Positions 6,849 to 8,102 of a stretch of 8,102 nucleotides of DNA are shown in pieces. The DNA is taken from NCBI GenBank assembly GCA_011773575.1, contig WVXJ01000096.1:2839-10940 (forward strand), given 5' to 3'. This DNA is from Armatimonadota bacterium (lineage in GTDB: Bacteria > Armatimonadota > Hebobacteria > Hebobacterales > WVXJ01). Every line of letters starts with the position of its first letter. Positions within the stretch are counted from its first letter, which is position 1. The position numbers were made by a program, and so were the translations under genes. The notes under the pieces were generated by a model. That model had not been told where the DNA came from and did no database searches. It saw only the letters and a list, made by a program, of their open reading frames with translations.

Positions 6849-8102
6849 CTATTTTTCTTGTGCGGCGCGCTCTTCGATGCGCTTGAGTGCCTTTTGGGCG
6901 GCCTTCTGCGCCGAAGAGTCCGGATCATGTTCTGCCAGTTTCTCCAGCACGGCAATCGGGGCATCGAGCACTTCGCCCAGAGCCGTTGCCGCTTCTCGCC
7001 TGACGCGGGGGTTGGCATGTTCAAGATATTCAATCAAGAGGCTCTTTGCCTCGGCGTGTTTGTTGAAACGCAGACCGGCCATAGCGAAGCGCAGCGGCCG
7101 CCAGGCATTGGGGGCTCCCAAGGCCCATATTAAGTAGCGAATCTCTCTCTTAATCTCTGACTGATCGGCAATAGCCGTGCGCGCCGCCGCCGCATAACAC
7201 GCCGCTGCCTCGCCGTAACTTTCGGGGTAGGGCTCTGTCGAATCTTGCGAGTCTGTGCTGGGAGTAAGTGTGCGTTTTGCCGCCACTTCCATCAATAGAT
7301 CGCGCGCCAAAGTATTCGACAGCAGTGTCATCATCTCAGAACTTGGCTGCCAATTGCGAATGCCTTTTTCCGCCAGGGCGTAGTCCACGGAGACCGAATA
7401 CCATTTCTCTTGTCTTAACACGGTCTCTTTGACGGCTTTTCGCAAAGTCTCCTCGTATTGCTCGATCTTCTCCGGGCTCTTGATGCGGGCAATCGTCAAT
7501 CGCGCAAGGGCCTGTGCCATGCGGTCGGGATTCGATGTGTGGGGCTTAAGAAATTGAACGGCCGGCTCACCCAGCGCTATCAGTGCCGCGCGCGAACGCA
7601 GGTAGAGATCTTCCTCTTTGAGAATCGCAAGTGATAAGAGATTCTCTACTACGATCCGGTTCAAAGTCTCGTGTGCCGAGTCTCTATTTGATCCGGCCGG
7701 CTCGTTGCGGGAGATTTCATAGAGGTTCTCAGTCATGAAATCCGTGGCATCCCCCAGGGCGCGCAGTGCCAGCGGCCGCAGTCCGCGCGGATTGCTCTTG
7801 TCATCCAATATCTCCAGCACTAGGGGCAGCCCGCGTGTTTCTCCCGTCTTCACAAGCGCCGCCGCGGCGGAGGCGCGCAGCTCCAGAGGCACATCCGCCT
7901 GTAATATCTCCAGCAGGGCGTCTGTGCTTCGAGCATCATTGATAAAGCCCAGATAGATTGCACTCAGGCAAGCCGGGACATATTCCTCTGGATCAATGGG
8001 TTGACGCTTAACCGATATTGAAGGTCGACCTCGACCTGCAGGGCGCGGGGAATCGGGCACTTCCTGACAACGCTTCATTAATATTTCCAGCAAGAAGGGC
8101 AC
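6849..8102 (-). CDS. HEAT-repeat protein, N-terminus beyond the window
   Basis: A reading frame of 417 codons that runs off the right edge; stop TAG is at 6851-6849. The GTG at the very edge is probably internal, because PFLLEIL there already looks like a HEAT-repeat helix. An in-frame ATG at 8078 has no good ribosome binding site. The sequence is almost wholly alpha-helical with HEAT/armadillo-like pairs of helices. The clearest are residues 56-85 (STDALLEIL..ELRASAAAALVKTG), 90-120 (RGLPLVLEIL..RPLALRALGDATD) and 346-412 (AKSLLIEYLEHANPRVRREAATALGEVLD and a following repeat). Such proteins act as protein-binding scaffolds. The PBS-lyase HEAT type is common in bacteria but does not imply phycobilin chemistry. 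No signal peptide can be judged, since the N-terminus is missing. It converges on the catalase and shares no evident role with it. Confidence 0.82.
   Translation of the reverse strand: MPFLLEILMKRCQEVPDSPRPAGRGRPSISVKRQPIDPEEYVPACLSAIYLGFINDARSTDALLEILQADVPLELRASAAAALVKTGETRGLPLVLEILDDKSNPRGLRPLALRALGDATDFMTENLYEISRNEPAGSNRDSAHETLNRIVVENLLSLAILKEEDLYLRSRAALIALGEPAVQFLKPHTSNPDRMAQALARLTIARIKSPEKIEQYEETLRKAVKETVLRQEKWYSVSVDYALAEKGIRNWQPSSEMMTLLSNTLARDLLMEVAAKRTLTPSTDSQDSTEPYPESYGEAAACYAAAARTAIADQSEIKREIRYLIWALGAPNAWRPLRFAMAGLRFNKHAEAKSLLIEYLEHANPRVRREAATALGEVLDAPIAVLEKLAEHDPDSSAQKAAQKALKRIEERAAQEK

Overview
The window looks like chromosomal DNA from a GC-rich free-living bacterium. Acidobacteriota or a similar soil lineage is my best guess. 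This rests on overall style only: a RhlE-type helicase next to a small glycine-rich RRM protein, a secreted protein of a kind I associate with such genomes, a HEAT-repeat protein, and strong purine-rich ribosome binding sites. No rRNA or marker gene confirms it. I see no tRNA, rRNA, CRISPR array, insertion sequence or phage gene.

Layout: 1-182 is GC-rich, densely self-complementary DNA with no convincing gene, ending in a terminator-like hairpin with six T. A promoter with a perfect -35 box (183-211) follows. Genes on the + strand are a DEAD-box RNA helicase (229-1569), a small RRM RNA-binding protein (1701-1991) and a cobalamin-binding-type radical SAM enzyme (2039-3382). After a 341-base structured gap come a short secreted-protein ORF with a signal peptide (3724-3930) and, immediately after its stop in the -1 frame, a 293-codon ORF (3933-4814). 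These two look like halves of one broken or recoded gene. A 389-base gap follows, holding an imperfect dyad and a possible small ORF, and then a complete small-subunit haem catalase (5204-6715). On the - strand, converging on the catalase, is a HEAT-repeat protein whose N-terminus lies beyond the right edge (6849-8102).

Functionally, the helicase and RRM protein form a plausible RNA-remodelling pair of the kind often induced by cold. The RRM gene has a leader of about 120 nt in which two strong stems share bases and cannot form together, so it is a candidate structural switch. The catalase is a stand-alone peroxide-defence gene. The radical SAM enzyme, the secreted protein and the HEAT protein have no assignable pathway here.

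The items most worth following up are the switch-like RRM leader and the split secreted-protein gene, which has a GGGTTTC slippery-type heptamer in exactly the phase that would fuse the two ORFs.
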